A stretch of DNA of 64,000 nucleotides from an uncultured Paracoccaceae bacterium (GTDB lineage: Bacteria > Pseudomonadota > Alphaproteobacteria > Rhodobacterales > Rhodobacteraceae). Where the stretch lies: assembly GCA_947489705.1 (NCBI GenBank), contig CANLEQ010000012.1, forward strand, positions 45,006-109,005, written 5' to 3'. The position numbers and the translations under genes were made by a program. A model generated the notes under the pieces. It was not told the DNA's origin. It worked only from the letters and a program-made list of their open reading frames with translations, and did no database searches. Shown in pieces: positions 55,019 through 63,703 of the stretch (positions are counted from its first letter, which is position 1; every line of letters starts with the position of its first letter).

Positions 55019-56281
55019 ATGCCGTTCATGACGAAGTTCTCCGCTTTCTCGCTTTTGAAGAATGCCGTGACGGGCAATCGCGGCTGGACGGAGCAATGGC
55101 CCGATGCCGAGCCGAAGAAGGAATACGACGTCGTCATCGTGGGGGCGGGCGGTCACGGACTCGGTGCGGCCTATTACCTCGCCAGGGAGCACGGGATCAC
55201 CAATGTCGCGGTGATCGAGAAGGGCTGGCTCGGGGGCGGCAATACGGGGCGCAACACTACGATCATCCGCTCGAACTATCTCTACGACGAGAGCGCGAAG
55301 CTCTACGATCACGCGCTCGATCTCTGGGAAGGGCTCTCCCAGGAACTGAATTACAACGTCATGTTCTCGCGCCGGGGCGTGCTGATGCTGGCGCACAACG
55401 TCCACGACGTGCAGAGCTTCCAGCGCCACGTGCATTCCAACCGGCTGAACGGCGTCGACAACACGTGGCTGAGCCCGCGCGAGGCCAAGGCGTTCTGTCC
55501 GATTCTCAACATCGACGAGAGCGCCCGTTATCCGGTCCTGGGTGCCGCGCTGCAACGCCGGGCCGGTACGGCACGCCACGACGCGGTCGCGTGGGGCTAT
55601 GCGCGCGGGGCCACCGCGCGCGGCGTCGACATCGTCCAGAACTGTCCGGTCACGGCGATCCGACGCGGCCCCGACGGGGCGGTCGAGGGGGTGGAGACGG
55701 GTCGCGGCTTCATCCGGGCGAAGAAGGTCGCGGTCTCGGCGGCGGGGCATACGAGCGTGGTGATGGAGAGCGCCGGCGTGCGCCTGCCGCTCGAGAGCTA
55801 TCCGCTGCAGGCGCTGGTCTCCGAGCCGGTGAAGCCCTGCATGCCCTGCGTCGTGATGTCGAACGCGGTCCATGCCTACATGTCGCAATCCGACAAGGGC
55901 GAGCTCGTCATCGGGTCGGGCACCGACCAGTACACTTCTTATTCGCAGCGCGGCGGCCTGCCGCTGATCGAGCATACGCTGGCCGCGATCTGCGAGATCT
56001 TTCCGACCGTCACGCGGATGCGGATGCTGCGCAAATGGGCGGGGATCGTCGACGTGACGCCCGACCGCTCCGCGATCCTCGGCAAGACGCCGGTTCCGGG
56101 CCTTTACGTCAATTGCGGGTGGGGCACGGGCGGGTTCAAGGCGACGCCGGGTGCGGCCCATGTCCTCGCCTGGACCGTCGCCCGCGACGAGCCGCACCCG
56201 ATCAACGCGCCCTTCACGCTGGAGCGGTTCACCACCGGCCGGCTGATCGACGAGGCGGCCGCGGCCGCGGTAGCGCATTGA
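55019..56281 (+). CDS. soxB: Sarcosine oxidase beta subunit
   Basis: SoxB is the catalytic flavoprotein subunit of heterotetrameric sarcosine oxidase. The 420-residue protein has the FAD motif [16 protein letters not shown] at about 40-55, [15 protein letters not shown] typical of SoxB, and His187 in ARHDAVAWG, the expected site of covalent FMN. It oxidises sarcosine to glycine and passes the methyl group toward SoxA. A second in-frame ATG at 55028 is equally possible, as GGGA lies eight bases before it. It is the first gene of soxBDAG-sdaA. Confidence 0.96.
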   Translation: MPFMTKFSAFSLLKNAVTGNRGWTEQWPDAEPKKEYDVVIVGAGGHGLGAAYYLAREHGITNVAVIEKGWLGGGNTGRNTTIIRSNYLYDESAKLYDHALDLWEGLSQELNYNVMFSRRGVLMLAHNVHDVQSFQRHVHSNRLNGVDNTWLSPREAKAFCPILNIDESARYPVLGAALQRRAGTARHDAVAWGYARGATARGVDIVQNCPVTAIRRGPDGAVEGVETGRGFIRAKKVAVSAAGHTSVVMESAGVRLPLESYPLQALVSEPVKPCMPCVVMSNAVHAYMSQSDKGELVIGSGTDQYTSYSQRGGLPLIEHTLAAICEIFPTVTRMRMLRKWAGIVDVTPDRSAILGKTPVPGLYVNCGWGTGGFKATPGAAHVLAWTVARDEPHPINAPFTLERFTTGRLIDEAAAAAVAH

Positions 56282-56317
56282 TGCGCGCCGTCACCATTTT
56301 GCAGTGAGGGTCCGGCG

Positions 56318-56614
56318 ATGCTTCTGATCCATTGTCCCTATTGCGGCGAGACGCTGCCGGAACTCGAATTCGCCTATGCCGGCGAGGCGCATGTGGTGCG
56401 GCCCGATCCCTCGACGGCCAGCGACGAGCAGTGGCGCGATTTCCTGTTCATCCGGTCGAACGCCAAGGGCCCGCATGCCGAACGCTGGCGGCATATCCAC
56501 GGCTGCGGGCGGTTCTTCAACGCGGTGCGCGACACGGTCAGCGACCGGTTCCTTGCGACCTATCCGGCGGGCACCCCGCGGCCGGACCTCTCGCTTTCGG
56601 AGGATGAAAGATGA
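56318..56614 (+). CDS. soxD: Sarcosine oxidase delta subunit
   Basis: A 98-residue zinc-binding subunit. HCPYCGETLPELEFAYAGEA at the N-terminus and the later HIHGCGRFFNAVRDTVS are family marks, with Cys and His placed to hold zinc. It has a structural role in the complex. GAGG precedes the ATG. Its stop overlaps the soxA start (ATGA). Confidence 0.95.
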   Translation: MLLIHCPYCGETLPELEFAYAGEAHVVRPDPSTASDEQWRDFLFIRSNAKGPHAERWRHIHGCGRFFNAVRDTVSDRFLATYPAGTPRPDLSLSEDER

Positions 56615-59598
56615 GCCCATTCCGCGTGCCCGGCCGCGGTCGGATCGATCCCGACCGCCCCGTCGCCTTCACCTTCGACGGCAAGCGGGTCGAGGGGTAT
56701 GCGGGCGATACGGTCGCCTCGGCACTTTTGGCGCAGGGACGGCACCTGATGGGGCGGTCGTTCAAGTATCACCGCCCGCGCGGGCCCGTCACCGCAGGAT
56801 CCGAAGAGCCCAACGCCCTCATCGGCACGCGTCGCGGGCCCGGCCGGTTCGAGCCCAACACCCGAGCGACCATGCAGGAGATCTGGCCCGGCCTCGCGGC
56901 AGAGAGCCAGAACAGGTTTCCGGACCTGCGCTTCGACATCGGCGCGGTGAACGACGCGGCGCACAAGGTCCTGTCGGCGGGCTTTTACTACAAGACGTTC
57001 ATGTGGCCGCGCGGCTTCTGGGACAAGGTGTACGAGCCGGTGATCCGCGCCGCCGCCGGTCTCGGCAAGGCGCCGTCGGAACGCGATCCCGACCGGTATG
57101 CAGCGCGCTATCTGCATACCGACGTGCTGGTGGTGGGCGGCGGACCGGCGGGGCTCGCCGCGGCACGCGTGGCGGCGGAGGCCGGGCAGCGCGTCACGCT
57201 GGTCGACGAGCATGCCGAGATCGGCGGCACGCTCCTGAGCGAGCCGCAGGCGCGGATCGACGGCCAGGCGGCCTGGGACTGGCTGGCGGCGGAACGCGAT
57301 GCGCTCGCGGGGCTCGGGGTGCGGATCATGACGCGCACCACGGCGATCGGCTATTACCACCAGAACATGGTCGGTCTGTGCGAGCGTCTGACCGACCACC
57401 TCGAGACGCTGCCCGAGGACATGCCGCGCGAACGCCTCTGGCGGGTGCGGGCGGCACGGGTGATACTGGCGCAGGGCGCGCTGGAGAAGCCGCTGGTGTT
57501 TCACGGCAACGACCGCCCCGGCGTGATGCTGGCCGGATCGGCGCAGACCTATCTCAACCGGTTCGGTGTCCGCGTGGGCGACCGGGCCGCGGTCGTCACC
57601 AGCCACGACAGCGCCTATCACGCGGCCTTCGACCTCCACGATGCGGGCAGCGCCATCTCGGCGATCGTCGACGTCCGCACCGCGCCGGAGGCGGACCTGC
57701 TGGCGGAGGCCGAGCGGCGCGGGATCGCCGTGCTGGCCGGGCACAGCGTCACCGGAACGGCGGGGCGCCTGCGCATCGCCTCGGTCGAGGTGGCCGCCAC
57801 CGGCGGGACGGGGCCCGCGCGCAAGATCGCCTGCGACGCGCTTTTGATTTCGGGGGGCTGGACGCCGTCGCTGCATCTCTTTTCCCATACCAAGGGCAGC
57901 CTCGCCTGGGATGCCGAGCGGCAGACCTTCCTGCCCGACCGCATCACCGAGGCGTGCCATATCGCGGGGGCGGGCCGGGGCTTCTGGGGCATCGGCGCGG
58001 CGCTCCGGGATGGTGCCGCGATGGGTGCGGCGGCGGTCGCGGCGCTGGGCGGCGAGGCCGGGGCGCGCGATTTCGAAGTGGCCGCCGATCGCGCGGGCTC
58101 CGGCGAGAGCCGGACCGAACTGCCGAGAGGCAGGGCCGCCGGGAAGTCGCGGGCCTTCGTCGATTTCCAGAACGACGTGACGGCCAAGGATCTGCGCCTC
58201 GCCGTCAAGGAGGGGATGCGGTCGATCGAGCATGTCAAACGCTATACCACCAACGGCATGGCGACGGATCAGGGCAAGATGTCGAACATCAACGGCCTCA
58301 ACATCACCGCCGAGGCGCTGGGCCGCGCTGCGCCCGAGGTGGGCCTGACCACGTTCCGGCCGCCCTATACGCCCACGACCTTCGGCGCCTTCGCGGGCTA
58401 TCATCGCGGCGATCATTTCGAGGTCACGCGCAAGACGCCGATCGACGGCTGGGCCGAGGAGAATGGCGCGGTGTTCGAGCCGGTGGGCCAGTGGCGGCGC
58501 GCGCGGTATTTCCCGCAAGGCGACGAGGACATGGATGCCGCCGTTTCCCGCGAGTGCCGCGCGACGCGCGCCTCGCTCGGGATCTTCGACGCTTCGACGC
58601 TGGGCAAGATCGAGATCGTGGGCCCCGATGCGGCGGAGTTCATGAACCGCATGTACACCAATCCGTGGACCAAGCTCGCGCCGGGACGCGCGCGGTACGG
58701 ATTGCTGCTGGGCGATGACGGCTTCATCCGCGACGACGGGGTGATCGGACGGCTGGCCGACGACCGCTTCCACGTCACGACCACCACCGGCGGGGCGGCG
58801 CGGGTGCTCAACATGATGGAGGACTACCTCCAGACGGAATGGCCCGATCTCAAGGTGTGGCTCACCTCCACGACCGAACAATGGGCGGTGATCGCGGTCA
58901 ACGGACCCAATGCGCGCAAGCTGATCGCGCCGTTCGTCGAAGGGGCGGATCTCACGCCCGAGGCGTTGCCGCACATGTCGGTCGTCGCGTGTCGCTTCGA
59001 CGGGTTGCCCTGCCGGCTCTTCCGGCTGAGCTTCACCGGCGAACTCGGCTTCGAGATCAACGTGCCCGCCCGCCACGGCCGCGCAGTGTGGGAGAAGCTG
59101 ATGGCGGCGGGTGCGGACTACGACATCACGCCCTACGGGACCGAGACCATGCATGTCCTTCGCGCCGAGAAGGGCTTCATCATCGTGGGCCAGGATACCG
59201 ACGGCACCGTCACGCCATATGACGCCGGCATGGGATGGGCCGTGGGCAAGAACAAGGCCGACTTCGTGGGCATGCGCGCCCTCATGCGGCCCGACCTGAT
59301 CGCGGCCGAGCGAAAGCATCTCGTGGGGCTTCTGACCGAGGACGGCACGACGAAGCTCGAGGAGGGGGCGCAGATCGTCCTCGATCCCGATCAGCCCCGG
59401 CCGATGACGATGCTGGGCCACGTGACGTCGTCCTATCGCTCGGACGCGATGGGGCGGCCCATCGCGCTTGCCGTCGTCATGGGCGGGCGCGACCGGATGG
59501 GCGAGATTGTGCATATCCCGATGGAGGGGGGCAGCGTCAGCGCGACGATCACCGCGCCCAGTTTCTACGACCCCGAAAACGAACGGCTGAAGCTCTGA
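56611..59598 (+). CDS. soxA: Sarcosine oxidase alpha subunit
   Basis: The 995-residue large subunit. An N-terminal ferredoxin-like domain (RSFKYHRPRGPVTAG) is followed by a nucleotide-binding oxidoreductase domain with VVGGGPAGLAAARVA near residue 175. The C-terminal ~400 residues are a GcvT-like folate-binding domain (YGTETMHVLRAEKGFIIVGQ), which captures the methylene group on tetrahydrofolate. Length and order are normal. It is coupled to soxD by ATGA overlap. Confidence 0.96.
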   Translation: MSPFRVPGRGRIDPDRPVAFTFDGKRVEGYAGDTVASALLAQGRHLMGRSFKYHRPRGPVTAGSEEPNALIGTRRGPGRFEPNTRATMQEIWPGLAAESQNRFPDLRFDIGAVNDAAHKVLSAGFYYKTFMWPRGFWDKVYEPVIRAAAGLGKAPSERDPDRYAARYLHTDVLVVGGGPAGLAAARVAAEAGQRVTLVDEHAEIGGTLLSEPQARIDGQAAWDWLAAERDALAGLGVRIMTRTTAIGYYHQNMVGLCERLTDHLETLPEDMPRERLWRVRAARVILAQGALEKPLVFHGNDRPGVMLAGSAQTYLNRFGVRVGDRAAVVTSHDSAYHAAFDLHDAGSAISAIVDVRTAPEADLLAEAERRGIAVLAGHSVTGTAGRLRIASVEVAATGGTGPARKIACDALLISGGWTPSLHLFSHTKGSLAWDAERQTFLPDRITEACHIAGAGRGFWGIGAALRDGAAMGAAAVAALGGEAGARDFEVAADRAGSGESRTELPRGRAAGKSRAFVDFQNDVTAKDLRLAVKEGMRSIEHVKRYTTNGMATDQGKMSNINGLNITAEALGRAAPEVGLTTFRPPYTPTTFGAFAGYHRGDHFEVTRKTPIDGWAEENGAVFEPVGQWRRARYFPQGDEDMDAAVSRECRATRASLGIFDASTLGKIEIVGPDAAEFMNRMYTNPWTKLAPGRARYGLLLGDDGFIRDDGVIGRLADDRFHVTTTTGGAARVLNMMEDYLQTEWPDLKVWLTSTTEQWAVIAVNGPNARKLIAPFVEGADLTPEALPHMSVVACRFDGLPCRLFRLSFTGELGFEINVPARHGRAVWEKLMAAGADYDITPYGTETMHVLRAEKGFIIVGQDTDGTVTPYDAGMGWAVGKNKADFVGMRALMRPDLIAAERKHLVGLLTEDGTTKLEEGAQIVLDPDQPRPMTMLGHVTSSYRSDAMGRPIALAVVMGGRDRMGEIVHIPMEGGSVSATITAPSFYDPENERLKL

Positions 59599-59608
59599 GG
59601 TGCGCGAT

Positions 59609-60145
59609 ATGACGATTTCCCCCTCGACGCTCGTTCCCGGAATTATCGCCGCGAGCGATGCCGCGACGGTGACGATGGCCGAGCCGGTGGCGCGGTTCTC
59701 GCTGCGCGCACATGCCGCCGAACGCGAAACGGTCGGAGGGGCGCTCGGGCTCGACCTGCCGACGCAGGTGGGCCATGTCGCGGGCGACGAGATCGAGGCC
59801 CTCTGCCTCGGGCCCGACGAATGGCTGATCGTGGCGCCGGAAGGGCTCGCCGAGCGGATCGCGCGGACCGAGATCGACGCGGCGCACAGCCTGACTGAGA
59901 TCACCGACCGCGAGCTTACCTTCCGCATAGACGGGCCCCGCGCCACGGAACTGCTGACGACGGGGTGGCCGCGCGATCCCGACAGCATCGCACCGGGGCA
60001 GGGGCGGCGCACCTATTTCGACGGGGCGAGCGTGATCGTCTGGCGCGACGGACCCGAGGAGTGGCGGATGGATGTCTGGCGCTCCTTCGCGCCGCATGTC
60101 GTGTCGCTCCTCGCGACGGGTTGCGCCGAACTCGTGGCCGGGTGA
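59609..60145 (+). CDS. soxG: Sarcosine oxidase gamma subunit
   Basis: A 178-residue subunit of sarcosine oxidase with a fold related to GcvT. LCLGPDEWLIVAPEG, HSLTEITDRELTFRIDGPRA and TYFDGASVIVWRD are family marks. The ATG at 59609 is eight bases after GAGG; a GTG at 59600 is less likely. It lies 10 bases after soxA, completing the BDAG order. Confidence 0.93.
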   Translation: MTISPSTLVPGIIAASDAATVTMAEPVARFSLRAHAAERETVGGALGLDLPTQVGHVAGDEIEALCLGPDEWLIVAPEGLAERIARTEIDAAHSLTEITDRELTFRIDGPRATELLTTGWPRDPDSIAPGQGRRTYFDGASVIVWRDGPEEWRMDVWRSFAPHVVSLLATGCAELVAG

Positions 60146-60181
60146 CACTCCGCCGGTGTCGCCCCCACGAAAGCCCGTCCG

Positions 60182-61585
60182 ATGTTCCTGTCCGTCTTCG
60201 ACATCTTCAAGATCGGGATCGGTCCGTCCTCGTCGCATACGATGGGGCCTATGTCGGCGGCCGCGCGGTTCCTCGACGATCTGAGGAGCGGGGTCGACCG
60301 GGTGCCGGGGGCGGGGTCGCTGGCCGGGCTCGGCGCGCGGCTGCACGGATCGCTCGCCTTCACCGGCAAGGGGCACGCCACGGATCGCGCGGTCCTGCTG
60401 GGATTCTGCGGTCTCACGCCCGCCACGCTCGACCCCGACGAGGCCGAACGGCTCGAAGATAAAGTCAAGCGCACCCGGGAGGTCCACCCCGAGGGGCTCG
60501 GGGCCCTGCGCTTCGACCCGGAGGCCGATCTGGTCTTCGATTACGGCCCGCCGCTCGACCTGCACCCGAACGGGCTGGTCCTGCGGGCTTATGATGCGCG
60601 CGGCAACCTCTACTACCAGCAGACCTATTATTCCGTCGGTGGCGGTTTCGTCCTGACCGAGGCGGAGCTCGTGGCCGAGCGGGAGGGCACGACCCCGCAG
60701 GCGAAGGACGGTCCGGTCTTTCCCTATCCGTTCCGGACGGCGCGCGAAATGCTCGCCATGGCCGACGCGGCGGGGATGTCGATCGCGAAGATGAAGCGCG
60801 CCAACGAGGAGGTGCTGCACGGTCGCGACCTCGACACCCGGATCGACCACGTGCTTGCGGCGATGGACGAGTGCATTGATCGTGGTTTGCGCCAGGAAGG
60901 GACGCTTCCCGGCGGGCTCAACGTGCGGCGGCGTGCGGCGGCGATCCACGCCAAGCTCAAGGCCGAGCAGGGGATGAACCAGGCCCAGCCGCATGTCGCC
61001 AACGACTGGATGAGCGTCTATGCGATGGCCGTCAACGAGGAGAATGCCGCGGGCGGCCGCGTGGTGACCTCGCCCACCAACGGCGCGGCGGGCGTGGTTC
61101 CGGCCGTGATCCGCTATTACCGCGATCACTGCATCGGCGCCGGGACCGACGGGGTGCGCGACCTGCTTCTGACGGCCGCGGCGATCGGCGGAATCATTAA
61201 GCACAACGCCTCGATCTCGGGGGCCGAGGTCGGATGCCAGGGTGAGGTGGGATCGGCCTCGGCCATGGCCGCCGCGGGGCTCTGCGCGGCGTTGGGCGGG
61301 AGCAACGCGCAGGTGGAGAACGCGGCCGAAATCGCGCTGGAACACCATCTGGGTATGACCTGCGACCCGGCCGCGGGTCTGGTGCAGGTCCCTTGCATCG
61401 AGCGCAATGCGCTGGGTGCGATCAAGGCTGTCTCGGCGGCGTCGCTGTCGCTGCGCGGCGACGGCGCGCATTTCATGCCGCTCGACAATTGCGTGAAGGT
61501 CATGGCCGAGACGGGGCGCGACATGAATGTGAAATACAAGGAAACGTCGACGGGCGGCATCGCCGTGAACCTGCCGGAATGCTGA
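60182..61585 (+). CDS. sdaA: L-serine ammonia-lyase, single-chain
   Basis: SdaA converts serine to pyruvate and ammonia with a 4Fe-4S cluster. The 467-residue protein starts [20 protein letters not shown]. The three cluster Cys are Cys352 (GCQGEVGSA), Cys394 and Cys405 ([14 protein letters not shown]), with the same 42 and 11 spacing as in the Legionella enzyme. It lies 36 bases after soxG. Glycine and methylene-folate from sarcosine can be joined to serine by GlyA (not in the window) and then degraded here. Confidence 0.96.
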   Translation: MFLSVFDIFKIGIGPSSSHTMGPMSAAARFLDDLRSGVDRVPGAGSLAGLGARLHGSLAFTGKGHATDRAVLLGFCGLTPATLDPDEAERLEDKVKRTREVHPEGLGALRFDPEADLVFDYGPPLDLHPNGLVLRAYDARGNLYYQQTYYSVGGGFVLTEAELVAEREGTTPQAKDGPVFPYPFRTAREMLAMADAAGMSIAKMKRANEEVLHGRDLDTRIDHVLAAMDECIDRGLRQEGTLPGGLNVRRRAAAIHAKLKAEQGMNQAQPHVANDWMSVYAMAVNEENAAGGRVVTSPTNGAAGVVPAVIRYYRDHCIGAGTDGVRDLLLTAAAIGGIIKHNASISGAEVGCQGEVGSASAMAAAGLCAALGGSNAQVENAAEIALEHHLGMTCDPAAGLVQVPCIERNALGAIKAVSAASLSLRGDGAHFMPLDNCVKVMAETGRDMNVKYKETSTGGIAVNLPEC

Positions 61586-62841
61586 TCCGGTCCGTACTCG
61601 CAAGCCTGGGACGGGGCTTCGCCGCGGCGCTTCTCGTCGGCGGCCTCTCGATCGGTTCCGCGGCGGCGCAGGATCGCGACGGTGTGGAGCGGCAGTTCCG
61701 ATCCTGGTTGCAGCAGGAGGTCTGGCCGCGCGCCGCGGCGAACGGCGTTTCGCGCGCGACATTCGACGGCGCCTTCGCCGATATCCGTCTCGACTGGGAT
61801 CTGCCCGATCTCGTTCCACCGGGCAGCGCGCCCGCCCCCCGCCGGCAGAGCCAGGCGGAGTTCGGCGCGCCGTCGCGGTACTTCTCGCGCGGCTCGATCG
61901 ACGGGGCCACCTCCGTCGGTCGGCAGATGGCCGCGCGCCATGCCGTCGCGCTCGACCGCGCGGCGCGCGCCACCGGCGTGCCCGGTCACATCATCCTCGC
62001 CATATGGGGCCGCGAAAGCGGCTATGGCCGCGTCGACATCCCGCACGATGCGTTCCGGGTTCTGGGCAGCAAGGGGTTCATGTCCACCCGTGCGGCCTAT
62101 TTCACCGACGAGCTGATCGCCGCTTTGCGCATCGCCGAAGCCGGCCACGCGCCCGAGCGCGCAATGCGGTCGAGCTGGGCCGGGGCGCTCGGCCAGCCGC
62201 AATTCATGCCGTCCTCGTTCCTGCGATACGCGGCCGACGGCGACGGCGACGGGCGTGCGGATATCTGGCGCTCCGAGGCCGACACGATCGCCTCCATCGG
62301 CACCTATCTCGCCCGCCACGGCTGGCAATCGGGGCGCGACTGGGGGTTCGAGGTCGACGTTCCAGCGGCCGTGAGTTGCGCGATGGAGGGGCCGGATCAG
62401 GCGCGCCCGATCTCGGAATGGGCCGGGATGGGGATCACGCGCGTTTCCGGACAGCCCTTCCCTGACCATGAGGTCCGGCAGAGCGGCTCGCTGCTCATGC
62501 CCGCCGGGCGGTTCGGCCCCGCATTCATCGTCACGCCGAACTTCTACGTCCTCAAGGACTACAACATGAGCGATCTCTACGCGCTCTTCGTGGGGCATGT
62601 CGGTGATCGGATCGCCTACGGCATGGGCGACTTCGCGAGGTCCTGGTCTTCGGCCGACCGTCTCCTGCGCTCGGATATCGCGGGCATGCAACGCGCGCTG
62701 GAGGACCGGGGCTACGATGTCGGCGGGGCCGACGGCCTGCCGGGTTTTCGCACCCGCCGGTCGATCGGACGCTGGCAGGAGAGCACAGGCCAGGCCCCCA
62801 CCTGCTTTCCGACAGCGCGGATAATAGAACTTCTGAAGTAG
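61579..62841 (+). CDS. Lytic murein transglycosylase (MltB-like) with peptidoglycan-binding domain
   Basis: A 420-residue exported enzyme that cleaves glycan strands of peptidoglycan. A signal peptide ends near residue 30 (GSAAAQD) without a lipobox. The SLT domain has the catalytic Glu146 in IWGRESGYGR, then RAAYFTDELIAALRIAEAG, SWAGALGQPQFMPSSFLRYA and DIWRSEADTIASIGTYLARH, as in the MltB family. The last ~60 residues are a peptidoglycan-binding repeat (MQRALEDRGYDVGGADGLPG). Its start overlaps the end of sdaA by seven bases. Confidence 0.93.
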   Translation: MLIRSVLASLGRGFAAALLVGGLSIGSAAAQDRDGVERQFRSWLQQEVWPRAAANGVSRATFDGAFADIRLDWDLPDLVPPGSAPAPRRQSQAEFGAPSRYFSRGSIDGATSVGRQMAARHAVALDRAARATGVPGHIILAIWGRESGYGRVDIPHDAFRVLGSKGFMSTRAAYFTDELIAALRIAEAGHAPERAMRSSWAGALGQPQFMPSSFLRYAADGDGDGRADIWRSEADTIASIGTYLARHGWQSGRDWGFEVDVPAAVSCAMEGPDQARPISEWAGMGITRVSGQPFPDHEVRQSGSLLMPAGRFGPAFIVTPNFYVLKDYNMSDLYALFVGHVGDRIAYGMGDFARSWSSADRLLRSDIAGMQRALEDRGYDVGGADGLPGFRTRRSIGRWQESTGQAPTCFPTARIIELLK

Positions 62842-62905
62842 TTTTCCGGCCGAAGCCGATTTTCGCCTTGCACGGCGCCGCAGAGATCACTATTCCGCCC
62901 CCAAC

Positions 62906-62982
62906 GCGCTGGTAGCTCAGTTGGATAGAGTATCTGACTACGAATCAGAGGGTCGGGGGTTCGAATCCTCCCCAGCGCGCCA
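62906..62982 (+). tRNA. tRNA-Arg (anticodon ACG)
   Basis: A 77-nt cloverleaf including an encoded CCA. The acceptor stem pairs GCGCTGG (62906-62912) with CCAGCGC (62972-62978), followed by G and CCA. The anticodon arm is TCTGA-CTACGAA-TCAGA, giving ACG, which is read as ICG for arginine. The T arm is GGGGG-TTCGAAT-CCTCC. A decayed tyrosine integrase lies just downstream, so the 3' end of this gene is a likely attachment site. Confidence 0.97.
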
Positions 62983-63026
62983 CTGCCTCTACTAAAGCAC
63001 TGTAAAGATTGGGGCTTCTGCCTGCC

Positions 63027-63055
63027 TTGTCTAAGGTAGATCAGACCTTAGACAA
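63027..63055. repeat. Perfect 11-bp inverted repeat downstream of tRNA-Arg
   Basis: TTGTCTAAGGT (63027-63037) and ACCTTAGACAA (63045-63055) are perfect inverted copies around a 7-nt spacer. It lies 45 bases after the tRNA gene, between it and the integrase remnant. It could be a recombinase or excisionase binding site of the former element or a transcript hairpin. The rest of 62983-63150 holds no gene. Confidence 0.7.
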
Positions 63056-63150
63056 TTTGTGGTTTGCGGATCGATGCTGGTTCATCGCGTCGCTCTCTTT
63101 TTTCGCGTCGAATTTTTGCTTGGTGTTGCTGCCGTGTGCCGCGAGCGACA

Positions 63151-63180
63151 GCAAAAAGGGTCGCAATGAATGTGACCCTT
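63151..63180 (-). terminator. Terminator of the integrase remnant
   Basis: Read on the minus strand, AAGGGTC (63180-63174) pairs with GACCCTT (63162-63156), with an 11-nt loop, followed by TTTGC. It lies 17 bases after the stop of the integrase remnant. Confidence 0.78.
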
Positions 63181-63196
63181 GGTGGGCATGTGGGGT

Positions 63197-63622
63197 TTAT
63201 GCTTCCAGAAACTTGCCCGTCGCCAGCACGGAGGGTTCAGGACTAAGCAGCCGGCGCTTCTCGGCTCGCTTTGTGTAGCGCTCGATCTCCTTGAGGGTCT
63301 CGTGCCCCCTCCACGCCGCGATCTGGTGGATGCTCGCGCCGCGCTCGGCATGAAGGATCATGCGGCTTTTCCGTAAATCGTGAGAAGTCTTCCCTTGTGG
63401 AACCCCGGCCATCTGGGCTCTCTCCGAAAACCACTGCGATGCTCCATTGCTCGAGCAAGGCTTGCCAAGCTCGGTGAGCATGAAGGTTCCCCTCCGGGGG
63501 GCCCATCGCAGCAATGGCCCGATGAAGATGTTCGAGATCCTCGGCCACCGCGAATTTCGGGAGGCGGCGGTCGAAGGGCACGGAGACCTCGCTCTTGGTT
63601 TTTCTGGATGAAGACCAGCCAG
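63197..63622 (-). pseudogene. Tyrosine recombinase (phage-type integrase) remnant
   Basis: Only the C-terminal catalytic part survives. HDLRKSRMILHAERGAS carries the His-x2-Arg box, WRGHETLKEIERYTK the Gly-His and the nucleophilic Tyr, and the frame ends ATGKFLEA. Upstream the family sequence continues only by changing frame: EVSVPFDRRLPKFAVAEDL is in another frame, with shifts near 63484-63501 (C and G runs) and 63599-63603 (A run on the minus strand). The N-terminal part is cut off by the IS element at about 63622. It points toward the tRNA-Arg gene, as island integrases usually do. Confidence 0.85.
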
Positions 63623-63703
63623 TGATCTGATCCCCGCAAACTGGACCGTTTGAAGCTGGAGTGTTCCGCTACGATTTCCCGGCTGGGAGAGGAACGGAAT
63701 GAC

